A DNA stretch of 57,049 nt from Actinomycetes bacterium (GTDB taxonomy: Bacteria > Actinomycetota > Actinomycetes > Actinomycetales > Microbacteriaceae). Shown piece after piece: positions 32,893 through 41,427 of the stretch. Location of the stretch: the NCBI GenBank assembly GCA_023386365.1, contig JAEWJX010000095.1, positions 1 through 57,049 of the forward strand, written 5' to 3'. Under the pieces are notes generated by a model. That model had not been told where the DNA came from, did not search any database, and worked only from the letters and a program-made list of their open reading frames with translations. Both the position numbers and the translations under genes were made by a program. The stretch's first letter is position 1, and every line of letters begins with the position of its first letter.

Positions 32893-33855
32893 GTGAGATC
32901 GACAGCGCGTGGCCCGCTGACGGCGTTCGAGTTCCGTGGCGCCGCCGGGCTCGAAGCGCTGTCGGTGACGTGTCGGTTCGATGCACCCCAACCGGACGTT
33001 TTCCGCGCGCGGCTGCGCAGCATCCTGCTCGGATCGGTTCGTGTCGATGAGCTGGTCGCGTCGGAGCACAGCTGTGAACGGTCGCGGGAGAACATCGTCG
33101 AGGAGCCGCTCGACACGGTGACGATCGGGGCGGTCGTCTCGGGCGCTGTACGTGAGGGTGGTGTCGGCGGTGTGATGGTGCGCCCCGGCGACCTGGTGGT
33201 TCAGCTGAACACCCGCCCGCACCGCTACACCGCGCTTGAGGAGACCCGGCTGGTGGCCGCCGAGATCCCCCTCGCGATGCTCGGGGTGTCGCCCCGGCGT
33301 CTCGCGACCGTCGGGGGGCAGGTGGATGGCACATCGCCGCTCGCGTCGACGTTCGCGGCGCTGCTGCGTGGGGTCGTGGACGCCCACACGAGCTCGCCGC
33401 TGGCGACGGAGTCGCTGGAGCGGGCCACCGTCGACCTGGCGCGCACCCTGCTGGCGGAACAGTTCTCGCGCGACGCCGCGAGCCCGCGCGATGAGGCGAT
33501 GCAGCGCGCGCAGCAGTATCTGGAGCTTCGTTACGCGAACCCGAGCCTGGATGCGGCCCGCGCCGCGTCGGATCTCGGGATGAGTCTTCGGCAGCTGCAT
33601 CGGCTGTTCGAGGAGCAGCCGACCACGTTCGGACGCTACCTGCGGGGGCTGCGGTTGCAGCATCTCGCCGACGCCCTGACCACCACCGACCTCCCCTTCC
33701 GTGAGCTGGTGCAGGCCGCCGGTTTCGGGTCGGTTGACGCCGCCGAGCGCGCGTTCCGTCAGGAGTTCGGGCGCTCCTCCGCCGACTACCGGCGGACGTT
33801 CCGCGAGTCGGTCACTCCTTCTGGCATCCGGGGCCCCGCCGACACGGTAAGGTAG
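32893..33855 (+). CDS. AraC family transcriptional regulator (second of a tandem pair)
   Basis: A 320-residue regulator with the same architecture as its upstream neighbour: an N-terminal AraC_binding_2-like domain and a C-terminal double HTH (LDAARAASDLGMSLRQLHRL, then FRELVQAAGFGSVDAAERAF). The GTG at 32893 is chosen for AGGGGAG five bases upstream; an in-frame ATG at 32857 with a weaker site would add 12 residues. A gap of about 110 bases separates it from the first regulator. Sequence similarity is mostly in the HTH part, so the two probably sense different ligands. Confidence 0.87.
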   Translation: MRSTARGPLTAFEFRGAAGLEALSVTCRFDAPQPDVFRARLRSILLGSVRVDELVASEHSCERSRENIVEEPLDTVTIGAVVSGAVREGGVGGVMVRPGDLVVQLNTRPHRYTALEETRLVAAEIPLAMLGVSPRRLATVGGQVDGTSPLASTFAALLRGVVDAHTSSPLATESLERATVDLARTLLAEQFSRDAASPRDEAMQRAQQYLELRYANPSLDAARAASDLGMSLRQLHRLFEEQPTTFGRYLRGLRLQHLADALTTTDLPFRELVQAAGFGSVDAAERAFRQEFGRSSADYRRTFRESVTPSGIRGPADTVR

Positions 33856-33884
33856 GTAGCCGTGCCGGATGACGGCACGAGCCA

Positions 33885-33958
<74 letters not shown>

Positions 33959-33964
33959 CGTAAC

Positions 33965-33998
33965 GCGAAAGGGCCGTCCGCAAGGGCGGCCCTTTCGC
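33965..33998 (+). terminator. Terminator of tRNA-Pro
   Basis: GCGAAAGGGCCG pairs perfectly with CGGCCCTTTCGC (12 base pairs, ten-base loop), six bases after the tRNA. The TTT sits inside the descending arm. Confidence 0.8.
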
Positions 33999-34079
33999 AT
34001 GGCAGGTGCTCCCTGACCCCGCACACGGATCGGGCGGGAGCCGCCGTGCCGCGACTCCCGCCCGTTCCGTGCGATGCCG

Positions 34080-34613
34080 CTACTCGTAGGCGCCGTCGAC
34101 GTCCTCGTCGAGCTTCTCCTCGTCGACCGACAGCTCCTTGCGGGTCACCTTGCTGGCACCCGACAGCAGCTGTTCTACCTCGTCGGCATCCTCCGGATCG
34201 ACGACGACCACGATGCCGGCGCTGCCCGCATCGAGCGTCTCGCTGATCTCCTCCAGGTCGTGCGTGGGGGTCTTGCGCTTGATGTGGCTGGCGATCGCGC
34301 CGATGCCGGCACCCGATCCGCCCGCCACCACGAGTGCGCCGCCGAGCGCGACCGCCGGGAAGAGCGCCACGGCGAGACCGCTCGCGAGGCCGACGGCCAG
34401 ACCTGTGCGGGTTCCGTGGATCTTGCCCCCGTCGTCACGCTTGACGATGGAGATCTTCCCCTCGAGGCTGCGGTTGATCACCGCGGCGTCGAAACCCTGG
34501 TGCTTGTGTTCCTTGTCGCCCTTGAAGTGACCGGCGACCTGGTCGAAGTCGGCCACCGCGTCGGCTTCGCTCGGGTACTGCGCGGCCACCGCGACATAGC
34601 TCTTGTCGGCCAT
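34080..34613 (-). CDS. DUF1269 family protein
   Basis: A 177-residue protein. Residues 1-65 are soluble (YVAVAAQYPSEADAVADFDQV, then VINRSLEGKISIVKRDDGGK), followed by a Gly/Ala-rich hydrophobic hairpin (about 70-105) and an acidic C-terminus (DEEKLDEDVDGAYE). This is the DUF1269 arrangement, a family of unknown function often near stress genes. GGAGG seven bases before the ATG fixes the start. Confidence 0.85.
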   Translation of the reverse strand: MADKSYVAVAAQYPSEADAVADFDQVAGHFKGDKEHKHQGFDAAVINRSLEGKISIVKRDDGGKIHGTRTGLAVGLASGLAVALFPAVALGGALVVAGGSGAGIGAIASHIKRKTPTHDLEEISETLDAGSAGIVVVVDPEDADEVEQLLSGASKVTRKELSVDEEKLDEDVDGAYE

Positions 34614-34741
34614 GGAGAACCTCCGTCATCGTGTGCGGTGTCATCGTCGACCGGCAGCCGTCGACCCCCCGCTCAGCGGCAGTGTAGGAGCGGGTCCGCG
34701 GTGGGGGCACCATGCGAATCGGGTGAGGTTGCGGCTGCGGC

Positions 34742-34747
34742 TACGCT
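34742..34747 (+). promoter_or_regulatory. Leaderless -10 box TACGCT for the kynureninase gene
   Basis: TACGCT lies six bases before the ATG at 34754. The promoter looks intact although the gene is broken. Confidence 0.5.
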
Positions 34748-34753
34748 CGCGTC

Positions 34754-35925
34754 ATGCATCCGCTCGACGCCGTCGACCCGCTCGCCGAATACCGCGACCT
34801 GTTCGTTCCGAGCGACGGGCTGGTCGCCTACCTGGACGGCAACTCGCTGGGTCGCCCGCTGATCGCATCCGCGGATCGGCTGGCGCGTTTCACCCGTGAG
34901 GAGTGGGGCGGGGCGCTGATCCGCGGCTGGAACGACGGCTGGTTGGACCTGCCGCTGACACTCGGGGATGCGCTGGGTGCGCACGTGCTGGGGGCCGCTG
35001 CCGGTCAGGTGGCGGTCGCGGATTGATCTACAAGCTGGTGCGCGCGGCGGTGACGGCACGACCCGGACGCGACGAGATCGTGGTCGACCGCGGCAACTTC
35101 CCCAGCGACCGTTACATCGTCGAGGGCATTGCGGCCGACCGGGGCCTCACGATCCGCTGGATCGACCCTGCGCCGGATGCGGGGGTCACCCCGGAGCAGG
35201 TGGCGGCGGCCGTCTCCGAGCGGACGTCGCTCGGGCTGTTCAGCTCGGTCGCCTATCGCTCCGGTTTCGTGGCGGATGTGCAGGCGATCACGGCTCAGCT
35301 GCACGATGCGGGCGCGCTGGCGATGTGGGACCTCTGCCACTCGGCGGGCGTGGTACCGACGCCGCTCGACGCGTGGGGCATCGACCTCGCCGTCGGCTGC
35401 GGCTACAAGTACCTGAACGGCGGCCCCGGCGCGCCGGCCTTCTTCTATGTGCGGCGCGAGCTGCAGGCGTCGCTGAAGCAACCCATCCAGGGCTGGATCG
35501 GGTCGCGAGCGCCGTTCGAGATGGGGCAGGGCTACGAGCCGGCGGACGGCATCCGCGGGTTCCTGAGCGGCACTCCCCCGATCCTGGCGATGCAGCCGCT
35601 GCTCGACATGGTCGGGCTGATCGCCCACGTGGGGCTGGATGCGATCCGCGCCAAGTCGGTGGCGCTCACCGAGTACGCGATCGAACTCGTCGACGAGCAC
35701 CTTCCCGAGGCGGTCATCGCATCGCCCCGGGATGCGGCGCGGCGCGGCGGACACGTCACCATCGACCACCCGCGGTTCGCGGAGCTTCTGCCGCACCTGT
35801 GGGCATCCGGGGTGATCCCCGACTTCCGGCGCCCCGACGGGCTGCGGTTGGGGTGCTCGCCGCTGTCGACCTCGTTCGCGGAGGTGCAGGCGGGCGTGCT
35901 CGCCATCCGCGAGGCGCTGACGTAA
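34754..35925 (+). pseudogene. kynU: Kynureninase, frameshifted by a small deletion at the PLP phosphate loop
   Basis: Kynureninase cleaves kynurenine to anthranilate and alanine with PLP. The first 90 codons (YLDGNSLGRP, IRGWNDGWLDLP, AAGQVAVAD) end at a TGA at 35024. The remaining 300 codons continue in another frame from 35026 (IYKLVRAAVTA) to the end, including MWDLCHSAG with the PLP Asp and CGYKYLNGGPG with the PLP Lys. Homologues read VADST(T/S)VxLYKL at the junction. The observed gat-tg-atc spacing fits loss of about ten bases and the Ser-Thr that hold the PLP phosphate. The total of about 390 codons matches the family. Either a recent pseudogene or an assembly error; everything else is intact. 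Confidence 0.85.
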
Positions 35926-35947
35926 CGCCACCGACGCACGGCGCGCG

Positions 35948-35953
35948 TAGCCT
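35948..35953 (+). promoter_or_regulatory. Leaderless -10 box TAGCCT for apt
   Basis: TAGCCT lies six bases before the GTG at 35960, with no Shine-Dalgarno. Confidence 0.5.
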
Positions 35954-35959
35954 TGACGG

Positions 35960-36484
35960 GTGACCGACGCCGTGACCCTCCTCGACACCCACACCCGCGT
36001 GATCCCCGACTTCCCGGAGCCCGGCATCCTGTTCCGCGACCTGACGCCGGTGTTCGCGGATGCCGACGCGTTCGCGGCCGTCATCGACGCCCTCATCGCG
36101 CCGTTCGAGGGCCAGTACGACATCGTCGCCGGGGTGGAGGCACGCGGTTTCGCGCTCGCCGCGGGGGTCGCTGCGCGCACCGGCCACGGCCTGCTGCTCG
36201 TGCGCAAGGCGGGCAAGCTGCCGGGTGAGACGATCCGGCAGAGCTACTCGTTGGAGTACGGCGAGGCGACGCTCGAGGTGCACACGGACCAACTTGCGGC
36301 GGGGTCCCGAGTGCTGCTGGTGGACGACGTGCTCGCCACAGGCGGCACGCTCGCCGCGTCTCAGACGCTCATCGAGAACGCCGGATGGGTGCTCGCGGGC
36401 ACAGCGGTGGTGCTGGAGCTCGACGGCCTCGGCGGGCGGGAGCGTCTGACGGGCCGAGGGGTCGTCGCGCTGCAGACCGTCTGA
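35960..36484 (+). CDS. apt: Adenine phosphoribosyltransferase
   Basis: A 174-residue cytosolic salvage enzyme that makes AMP from adenine and PRPP. Diagnostic segments are IPDFPEPGILFRDLTPVF at the N-terminus, GVEARGFALAAGVA, the flexible LVRKAGKLPGET loop and the PRPP loop VLLVDDVLATGGT. Length is normal for the family. In many actinobacteria apt lies between secDF and relA; here it stands alone between the broken kynureninase and a DUF222-HNH gene. Confidence 0.94.
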   Translation: MTDAVTLLDTHTRVIPDFPEPGILFRDLTPVFADADAFAAVIDALIAPFEGQYDIVAGVEARGFALAAGVAARTGHGLLLVRKAGKLPGETIRQSYSLEYGEATLEVHTDQLAAGSRVLLVDDVLATGGTLAASQTLIENAGWVLAGTAVVLELDGLGGRERLTGRGVVALQTV

Positions 36485-36551
36485 CTGCGTGAACGCACCG
36501 TTCGGCTCGATTATGGGGCCGGATGTCAGTGGTGGGTGATGTGCTGAAGGC

Positions 36552-37802
36552 ATGAGCACGAGGCCCGATCCGATCGCCGCAGCGGATGCCGCACTCGATC
36601 GGGTGGTCGCCGTTCAGGCGCAGATCGACGCCCTGTCGGCGGAGCGGGCCGAGGCGCTGCTCGCCTTCGACGAGGCGTTCGCGGCCGCGTATCCCCCGGC
36701 GGCCGACGCGTTCCGGGAGCGTGCCGCACGGGCCGAGCTGGCGTGCGCGCTGCGTCTGCCCGAACGGGCCGCCGAGACCCTGGCGGGTGAGGCGCGGGTG
36801 CTCGCCCGGCACCTGCCTGCGACCCTGGCTGCCCTCGCGGCCGGAAGGTTCTCGTATCGACACGCACAGGCGCTCCTCGACGAGACCGCCGACCTCGCCG
36901 ACGACGACCGCGCCGCGGTCGAGCGCGTGGCGTTGGGCACGGCCGGCACCACGACCGCGGCGAGATTCCGCCGTCACGTTCGCCGACTCCGGGAGCGCCG
37001 CGACCCGTCGACGATGGTGGAGCGCACCCGGTCGGCGTTCACGAAACGTGAGCTCACGCTCGAACCGACCCGCGACGGGATGGCGTACCTCACGCTCTAC
37101 ACGGGAGCGGTCGACGCGTCGGCGATCTTCGAGCGCGCCACCGCGGCGGCGGGTCGCGCGCTGGCCGGCGGCGACTCCCGAACGCTCACGCAACTCCGCG
37201 CCGACCTGGTCGTCGACGCCCTCCTCGATCGCGATTCCGCTCTCGGGTTGAGCCGCTCGCATGTGGAGGCGATGGGAGCGTCCGCCCCCGAGCTGCTCGC
37301 CACACAGGAGGCCGACCTCGGCCCGTTCGCGGGCATCGTCCCCACGGTCGTCGTCACCGTGCCCGTGCACACGCTGCTCGGCGGCGACGAGCCGGGTTCG
37401 CTCGAGGGCGTCGGGCCGATCGATGCGGCCACCGCCCGCCGGCTCACCGCACAAGCCCCCGGGCTCTACCGGTTGCTCACCGATCCCGAGACCGGCAGTC
37501 CCCTGTCGCTTTCGCGCAGCACCTACCGGGTGCCCGAGGGACTGCGGCGCTGGCTTCGCATACGCGACGGGTCGTGTCGCTTCCCCATGTGCGGCATCGG
37601 CACCCGCCACTGCGACCTCGACCACACCCGAGATTGGGCGCAAGACGGCAGCACCGACCACGACAACCTCGCGCACCTCTCCCGCGGCCACCACACGCTC
37701 AAACATCACGGTGGATGGCGCGTGCGGCAGACGCGAGGTGGCCGGCTCACGTGGACCAGCTACCTCGGCCGCGAGTACGAAACTCTCGCCGACGCCGCGT
37801 AG
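36552..37802 (+). CDS. DUF222 protein with C-terminal HNH endonuclease domain
   Basis: A 416-residue protein. The helical DUF222 domain occupies most of the chain, and a C-terminal HNH motif reads CRFPMCG, then CDLDHTRDW and HDNLAHLSRGHHTLKH, with paired cysteines that may bind zinc. Such proteins occur in many copies in actinobacterial genomes, and their role is not established. Phage- or element-linked origins have been suggested in general, but nothing mobile is visible here. The ends are clean and codon use matches neighbours. Confidence 0.88.
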   Translation: MSTRPDPIAAADAALDRVVAVQAQIDALSAERAEALLAFDEAFAAAYPPAADAFRERAARAELACALRLPERAAETLAGEARVLARHLPATLAALAAGRFSYRHAQALLDETADLADDDRAAVERVALGTAGTTTAARFRRHVRRLRERRDPSTMVERTRSAFTKRELTLEPTRDGMAYLTLYTGAVDASAIFERATAAAGRALAGGDSRTLTQLRADLVVDALLDRDSALGLSRSHVEAMGASAPELLATQEADLGPFAGIVPTVVVTVPVHTLLGGDEPGSLEGVGPIDAATARRLTAQAPGLYRLLTDPETGSPLSLSRSTYRVPEGLRRWLRIRDGSCRFPMCGIGTRHCDLDHTRDWAQDGSTDHDNLAHLSRGHHTLKHHGGWRVRQTRGGRLTWTSYLGREYETLADAA

Positions 37803-37808
37803 CGCCCG

Positions 37809-38747
37809 CTACCCCGACACCGTGTCGCGGATCATCGCCGCATGCTGAATGAGCAGCCCGTCCACCTCGATCGCCTCGTCGGTGTCGACGGCGACGATCT
37901 CCCATCCGGCCTCACGCAGGCGCTGCTCGGGAGCGGCGAACGTACCGCCCCACACGAACACCCCGGGGAACGCCTCCGCCGCGAGCACCGCGCTGTCACC
38001 GTAGGTGAGGCGGTGCGTGATGCCCAGCAGCCGCCGGCCGGGCGCATGCGGTGAAGGTTCGACATCCGCATCCGGCGCCTCGACGACCTCGGCCTGCGCG
38101 GCCTGGGCGACCGGCGCCAACGGCACAAACGCGGGCGGGTCGGTGGGAGCCGGAAGAGTCGCGAGCACCTCCGGAGCCACCGGCGTGCGCACCGCGCGTG
38201 TTGTGGCGGCTCGGGCCGCAGCAGCACGCTCCGCAGCCCGTCGGGCGCCCTCGAGCGCCGCCACCGCCTCAGCCTCGGCAAGCGCTGCGGCCGCCTCGGC
38301 GGCTGCCAGCGATGCACGTTCGGCCGCCTCCGCCGCACGCGCCTTCGCCGCCGCCAGCGAGTCGGGTGCCGCATCCGGGCCCGCCGTCACCTGCACGGGG
38401 CCACTCGTCAGCGCGAGCACCCCGGGAGCCACACCGACCCGCTGTCCGGTCACGAATGTCTTGGCGAGCATGCCGCGGCGGCGGGTCCCCGCGAACACGT
38501 CGGGCCCCTGCATCCGCAACTCGAAGTTGTGGTGTGTGTTGCCACGCGACGACCCCGCCGAGAGGAACTCGAAGCGGATCGTCTCCCCCTCGACGTCCAC
38601 ACGGGCCGGCCGGGACGCGGCGTCGGGGTCGGCGTCCCTCACAGTGACCTTGCCGTCGTGCGACGCGAAGACGATGCGGCCCGCGGGAGTCTCCTTGCCC
38701 TTCTCCACGAGGGTGACGTCCCACTCCCCGATGATGTCGCCGATCAT
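37809..38747 (-). CDS. Unrecognised protein with alanine-rich helical centre
   Basis: A 312-residue soluble protein. The N-terminal part (about 1-115, IGEWDVTLVEKGKETPAGRI, then FELRMQGPDVFAGTRRRGML) is beta-rich and could be a lipocalin-like barrel. The middle (about 125-205) is a long Ala/Glu/Arg-rich helix, likely coiled coil. After a Pro linker the C-terminus (about 235-312, GRRLLGITHRLTYGDSAVLAAEAFPG) is compact. GAAGGGAAA precedes the ATG. I do not know this combination. Its stop lies seven bases from the convergent HNH gene's stop. Confidence 0.7.
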   Translation of the reverse strand: MIGDIIGEWDVTLVEKGKETPAGRIVFASHDGKVTVRDADPDAASRPARVDVEGETIRFEFLSAGSSRGNTHHNFELRMQGPDVFAGTRRRGMLAKTFVTGQRVGVAPGVLALTSGPVQVTAGPDAAPDSLAAAKARAAEAAERASLAAAEAAAALAEAEAVAALEGARRAAERAAAARAATTRAVRTPVAPEVLATLPAPTDPPAFVPLAPVAQAAQAEVVEAPDADVEPSPHAPGRRLLGITHRLTYGDSAVLAAEAFPGVFVWGGTFAAPEQRLREAGWEIVAVDTDEAIEVDGLLIQHAAMIRDTVSG

Positions 38748-38860
38748 GCGGTTTCCCTTCCCTGCGGGTGACGAGGATGAGAGCGACGCTGATCTGCTGC
38801 GACCAGCCAAGCGGCGCAATGTCTCGTACGCGTTACGGCGATGTCACCACCCGTTTACCC

Positions 38861-38886
38861 GCGCCCCCAGTTCGTGGGGCGGGCGC
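38861..38886 (-). terminator. GC hairpin after the ABC transporter operon
   Basis: GCGCCC...CCA and TGG...GGGCGC form an interrupted stem directly after the stop (38887) of the last permease gene on the minus strand. There is no U-tract. Confidence 0.5.
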
Positions 38887-39792
38887 CTACCGCAGCGTCG
38901 CCGACATGCCCATCCGGTCCAGCACGACGTTCTCGATCAGCTGCACCGCGTTGTAGAGCAGCAGGGTGACGAACGTGATCACGGCGACCGACGCCCAGAG
39001 TTCATCGAACCGCGCGGACGCACTGAACTTCTGGATCATCCCGCCGATGCCGGTGCCCGTCGACAGCCATTCCGCGAGCAGCGCCCCGGTGACGGCCCCC
39101 GGCACCGACACCCGTGCCGCGACGAACAGCGACGGAAGCGCGCCCGGGATGCTCACCTTGCGCAGCTGCGTGAGCCGGCTGCCCCCGTAGACCGACACGA
39201 GGTCGAGGCTCTCCTTCGTGGCACGACTCAGACCGAACATCACGGAGGCGAGGGCCGGGAAGAGCACCACGATGCTGCCGATGGCCGCCACGGACGCGGT
39301 GGTCCCGCGTCCCGTGAGCAGGATGATCACCGGCGCGATCGACACGAGCGGCACGGTGCGCAGTACGAGGGCCAACGGCATGACGCCCGCCTCTACGACA
39401 CGCGACAGGGAGAACGCGACGGCGAGCAGCACGGCCGCGACCATGCCGACCACCCAGCCGAGCGCGGCGTCCTGCAACGTCGTCGCGAGGAGCGGGGCGA
39501 GGGCGGCGCGGTGCGCGGCGGCCGACTTCTCGGGCGCGACTCCCGCGGCATCGACGAACAGGAAGTCCCACACATCGAGCGGCCCCTTGGCGACGAACGG
39601 CGAGATGCCGGTGAGGCTGACCACCGCCTGCCAGAGCAGCAGCACGATCGCGAAGGTGAGCGCGGCATTGACGAGGGCGCGACCGATGGCCCCCACGAGC
39701 GCGAGACCGCGGTCGCGACGCACCTGACGGCGGATCGTGGCCTCCTCGTCGGCTCCCGGCTCGGTGACCTCGGTGAACGTGGTGAGCGTCAC
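38887..39792 (-). CDS. ABC transporter permease (NitT/TauT type), second
   Basis: A 301-residue inner-membrane permease with about six helices after a cytoplasmic N-terminal tail. The coupling loop between helices carries ESLDLVSVYGGSRLTQLRKVSIPGALPSL, the EAA-type motif of the BPD_transp_1 family in NitT/TauT importers. The GTG start overlaps the stop of the other permease (GTGA). Last gene of the four-gene importer operon; pairs with the other permease to form the heterodimeric channel. Confidence 0.9.
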   Translation of the reverse strand: MTLTTFTEVTEPGADEEATIRRQVRRDRGLALVGAIGRALVNAALTFAIVLLLWQAVVSLTGISPFVAKGPLDVWDFLFVDAAGVAPEKSAAAHRAALAPLLATTLQDAALGWVVGMVAAVLLAVAFSLSRVVEAGVMPLALVLRTVPLVSIAPVIILLTGRGTTASVAAIGSIVVLFPALASVMFGLSRATKESLDLVSVYGGSRLTQLRKVSIPGALPSLFVAARVSVPGAVTGALLAEWLSTGTGIGGMIQKFSASARFDELWASVAVITFVTLLLYNAVQLIENVVLDRMGMSATLR

Positions 39793-40598
39793 GATGCGCT
39801 CCGCCCCGACACCCACGGCGTCACGGAGCGTGCGATCAGCCCGACGAGGGCGTACCCGGCGAGCGCCACCAGCGCACACAGCAGGAACACAACCCACACG
39901 CGGGTGGAGTCGAGGTTGCCCTGCAGACGGATGAGGGTGATGCCGACGCTCCGGTCGGTGGCGCCCATGTACTCCCCGAGCACCGCACCGAGGAATGCGC
40001 TCGGCACGGCGATCTGGAGAGCGTTGAGGATCGCGGGTGCTGCGGCGATGAGCCGCACCTTCGTGAGCTGGGTCCAGCGTCCCCCGCCGAAGACCCGCAC
40101 CAGGTCGAGGCTCGCGCGGTCGGCCGCGCGGAACCCGGCGAGCGCGCCCACCACGGTCGTGAAGAACACCGCGAGCGCCGCCAGGAAGATCGCCGTCGCC
40201 GACGGGTCTCCGGGCTGCTTCGCACCCCCGAGGACGACGATCGAGATCCCCCCGACCGCCACGACCGGCAGGCAGTACGAGACCACGGCGACCTGCGTGA
40301 CGACCGTTTCGAGCCGCGGTAGCAACAGAACGGTGGACGCCAGCAGCAGGGCGATCGCGTTCCCCCACGCGAATCCGATGAGCGCCTCGGTGACGGTCAC
40401 CTGGAACACCGCCCAGTACGGTCCCGGCCCGTCGGCCACCAGCTGCTGGAACACGGCGAGCGGCGACGGCACCGGGGTGAAGTCAGTGCCCGGGGGCGGC
40501 GTGAAGACGGTGGCGGACAGCACCCACCAGCTCGCGACGATCACGACGGCGCCGATGAGCGCGGCGAGCCACCCCGGCATCCCGCGGCGTCGGCTCAT
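39789..40598 (-). CDS. ABC transporter permease (NitT/TauT type), first
   Basis: A 269-residue permease with about six transmembrane helices. The EAA-like loop reads SLDLVRVFGGGRWTQLTKVRLIAAAPAIL. It resembles the second permease in the operon, consistent with an ancient duplication and a heterodimeric channel. It starts one base after the ATPase stop. The helix before the Pro-rich PPPGTDFTPVPSP loop anchors the N-terminus. Confidence 0.9.
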   Translation of the reverse strand: MSRRRGMPGWLAALIGAVVIVASWWVLSATVFTPPPGTDFTPVPSPLAVFQQLVADGPGPYWAVFQVTVTEALIGFAWGNAIALLLASTVLLLPRLETVVTQVAVVSYCLPVVAVGGISIVVLGGAKQPGDPSATAIFLAALAVFFTTVVGALAGFRAADRASLDLVRVFGGGRWTQLTKVRLIAAAPAILNALQIAVPSAFLGAVLGEYMGATDRSVGITLIRLQGNLDSTRVWVVFLLCALVALAGYALVGLIARSVTPWVSGRSAS

Positions 40599-40599
40599 C

Positions 40600-41427
40600 T
40601 CACGACTCCGCCTCGGCGTGGCCGTCGGCCCCGAACAGCAGCTCGGATGCGCGGTCGACGAGTGCGTGGAATTCGGGGCTGCGCATCATGTCGGGGGTGC
40701 GCGGCCGGGGCAGATCGACCTCGATGATCTCCTTCACGCGGCCCGGCCTCGGCGACATCACGGCGACCCGGTCGGAGAGGAAGATCGCCTCGGCGATGCC
40801 GTGGGTGACGAGCAGGGTGGTCGCCGGCTTCTCGGTCCAGATGCGTAGCAGTTCGAGGTTGAGGTTTTGCCGCGTCATGTCGTCGAGCGCGCCGAACGGC
40901 TCGTCCAGCAGCAGCACGGAGGGCTTCAGGGCGAGGGCGCGCGCGATCGACACCCGCTGCCGCATGCCGCCCGAGAGCTGCGCCGGCTTCGCCTTCTCGA
41001 ATCCCGTCAGGCCGACGAGCGAGATGAGTTCGTCGATGTACGCCTCGTCGGGTTTCACGCCCGCCACCTCGAACGGGAGGCGGATGTTGCCCCGTACGCT
41101 CCGCCAGGCGAGGAGCGCGTGATCCTGGAACGCGATGCCCAATTGGCTGGCACGGCGCAGGTCGCGGGGTGTCTTCCCGTCGACGCGCACCTCGCCGGTC
41201 GTCGGCTCCTCCAGGTCGGCGAGGATGCGCAGGATGGTCGACTTGCCGCAGCCCGAAGGCCCGAGCAGCGCCAGGAACGACCCCTGCTCGGTGTGCAGTT
41301 CGGTGTCTTGCAGCGCCTGCACACGGCGGCCGCGCCCGGCGTCGAAGGTCTTGCTCAGTCCGCTGATCTGGATGCCGGTGCCCGCGGTGGTCGGGGCACC
41401 GGCATCCGGTGTTGCTGCGATCGACAT
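40600..41427 (-). CDS. ABC transporter ATP-binding protein (NitT/TauT type)
   Basis: A 275-residue ATPase with Walker A GPSGCGKST, Q-loop FQDHALLAW, signature LSGGMRQR, Walker B VLLLDEPFGALD and switch His in LLVTHGIAEA. This is the pattern of the nitrate/taurine/sulfonate/pyrimidine-precursor importer group. It lies directly after the binding protein gene (41428) and before the two permeases; all four genes are one transcript. Drives uptake across the membrane. Confidence 0.95.
   Translation of the reverse strand: MSIAATPDAGAPTTAGTGIQISGLSKTFDAGRGRRVQALQDTELHTEQGSFLALLGPSGCGKSTILRILADLEEPTTGEVRVDGKTPRDLRRASQLGIAFQDHALLAWRSVRGNIRLPFEVAGVKPDEAYIDELISLVGLTGFEKAKPAQLSGGMRQRVSIARALALKPSVLLLDEPFGALDDMTRQNLNLELLRIWTEKPATTLLVTHGIAEAIFLSDRVAVMSPRPGRVKEIIEVDLPRPRTPDMMRSPEFHALVDRASELLFGADGHAEAES

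Noticed and set aside
34903..35925. A complete 340-residue gene starting at 34903
   Set aside because: Its first 40 codons are an out-of-frame reading of the kynureninase N-terminus; homology begins only at 35026.
36552..37802. DUF222-HNH gene as sign of a mobile element or homing endonuclease
   Set aside because: No transposase, integrase, inverted repeats or composition change flank it. These genes are ordinary residents of actinobacterial chromosomes.
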